Below, in pieces: positions 11,031-11,411 of a DNA stretch of 11,411 bases; position 1 is the first letter of the stretch; each line of letters starts with the position of its first letter. The translations under genes were made by a program, and so were the position numbers. The stretch spans positions 1 through 11,411 of the forward strand of contig DHWW01000182.1 of assembly GCA_002413385.1 (NCBI GenBank). The letters run 5' to 3'. This DNA is from Granulicella sp. UBA5172. Lineage in GTDB: Bacteria > Acidobacteriota > Terriglobia > Terriglobales > Acidobacteriaceae. The notes under the pieces are model-generated. The model had not been told where the DNA came from, did not search any database, and saw only the letters and a program-made list of their open reading frames with translations.

Positions 11031-11411
11031 ATGTCAGCAGCTACAACAATTGAAATGACGCCAGCAGAAATTGAGGCGCCGTGGCGGCCTAGTATCAACC
11101 CGTGGATTGTGGCCATGACGGTGACGCTGGCTACGTTCATGGAGGTGCTGGACAGCTCCATTGCGAATGTGGCGCTGCCGCATATTGCGGGTGGGCTGGG
11201 AGCGACGCAGGAGGAGGCTACGTGGGTGCTGACCGCGTACCTGGTGGCGAACGCGATTGTGCTGCCGGCGGGCGCGTACTTGACGACGTTCATCGGGCGG
11301 AAGAAGTTTTACATGATCTGCGTGGGCCTGTTCGGGATCTCGTCGGCGCTGTGCGGGCTGGCTCCAACGCTGCCGCTGCTGGTGTTTTGCCGGGTGCTGC
11401 AGGGAATTGGC
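11031..11411 (+). CDS. DHA2-type MFS multidrug efflux transporter, N-terminal part
   Basis: The first 127 codons of a major facilitator of the EmrB/QacA (14-helix, DHA2) group, cut by the window edge. Helix 1 carries the family's motif D1 in the form FMEVLDSSIANVALPHIAGGL (residues 37-57), where LDTTIVNVALP is the usual form. TWVLTAYLVANAIVLP follows as helix 2, and GRKKFY as the conserved loop motif A. Helices 3 and 4 are visible up to the edge (VFCRVLQGIG). It should export drugs or similar compounds using the proton gradient, often together with an EmrA-type adaptor that would lie outside the window. ATG 11031 directly follows an in-frame TGA; ATG 11055 is a second option. Neither has a Shine-Dalgarno site, and each follows a TACAAC by 4 or 7 bases. 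Confidence 0.9.
   Translation, partial: MSAATTIEMTPAEIEAPWRPSINPWIVAMTVTLATFMEVLDSSIANVALPHIAGGLGATQEEATWVLTAYLVANAIVLPAGAYLTTFIGRKKFYMICVGLFGISSALCGLAPTLPLLVFCRVLQGIG

Noticed and set aside
1..11411. tRNA, rRNA, CRISPR array, riboswitch, known insertion sequence
   Set aside because: There is no cloverleaf with a GGTTCGAATCC-type arm, no regularly spaced repeat array, no recognisable riboswitch core, and no DDE or tyrosine transposase.

Overview
The window looks like chromosomal DNA from a high-GC acidobacterium, most likely a Terriglobia-type genus (Granulicella, Terriglobus or Edaphobacter relatives). This is an inference from the style of the proteins, the strong G/C preference at third codon positions, the long empty antisense frames and the type of intergenic repeats. 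No database search was possible. Most of the window is housekeeping DNA, with one small cassette that looks inserted and one gene that looks rearranged.

Layout. A rightward block at 103-3118 carries folC (folate synthesis and polyglutamylation), plsC (phosphatidic acid synthesis) and ruvA (Holliday junction processing). Next comes a 392-base unit at 3164-3555: a GIY-YIG nuclease gene tightly enclosed by 32-base inverted repeats that match at 31 of 32 positions. A leftward gene of unknown function (3590-4561) and a small two-helix membrane protein (4575-4892) diverge from only 13 bases. A DUF2461 protein (5084-5815) and an HU-type nucleoid protein (6115-6411) follow on the plus strand, the latter with an approximately 300-base upstream region.

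The right half is a leftward cluster that reads, from its 5' end, a parA-like gene (10858-9644), parB, a secreted amidohydrolase and an integral membrane methyltransferase. It ends at a long hairpin at 6442-6478, shared with the converging HU gene. At the right edge the first 127 codons of a DHA2-type drug efflux transporter diverge from the parA-like gene.

The most unusual gene is the parA-like one. Its first 170 or so residues are the coiled coil of a DUF164 (C4 zinc-ribbon) protein, and the rest is ParA starting after its deviant Walker A motif. Both the ParA nucleotide-binding P-loop and the DUF164 zinc ribbon are missing, yet the frame is open for 404 codons. It is a real fusion by deletion, a decayed segregation ATPase, or an assembly error. 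The second notable item is the repeat-bounded GIY-YIG cassette, whose layout resembles that of REP-associated transposase genes but with a different nuclease. Smaller signals include a slippage-prone 7-base tandem repeat inside folC, two start-proximal TAGAAT boxes at identical spacing that suggest leaderless transcripts, a tandem repeat plus terminator-like hairpin between parA and parB, and a leftward terminator with no leftward gene in front of it.
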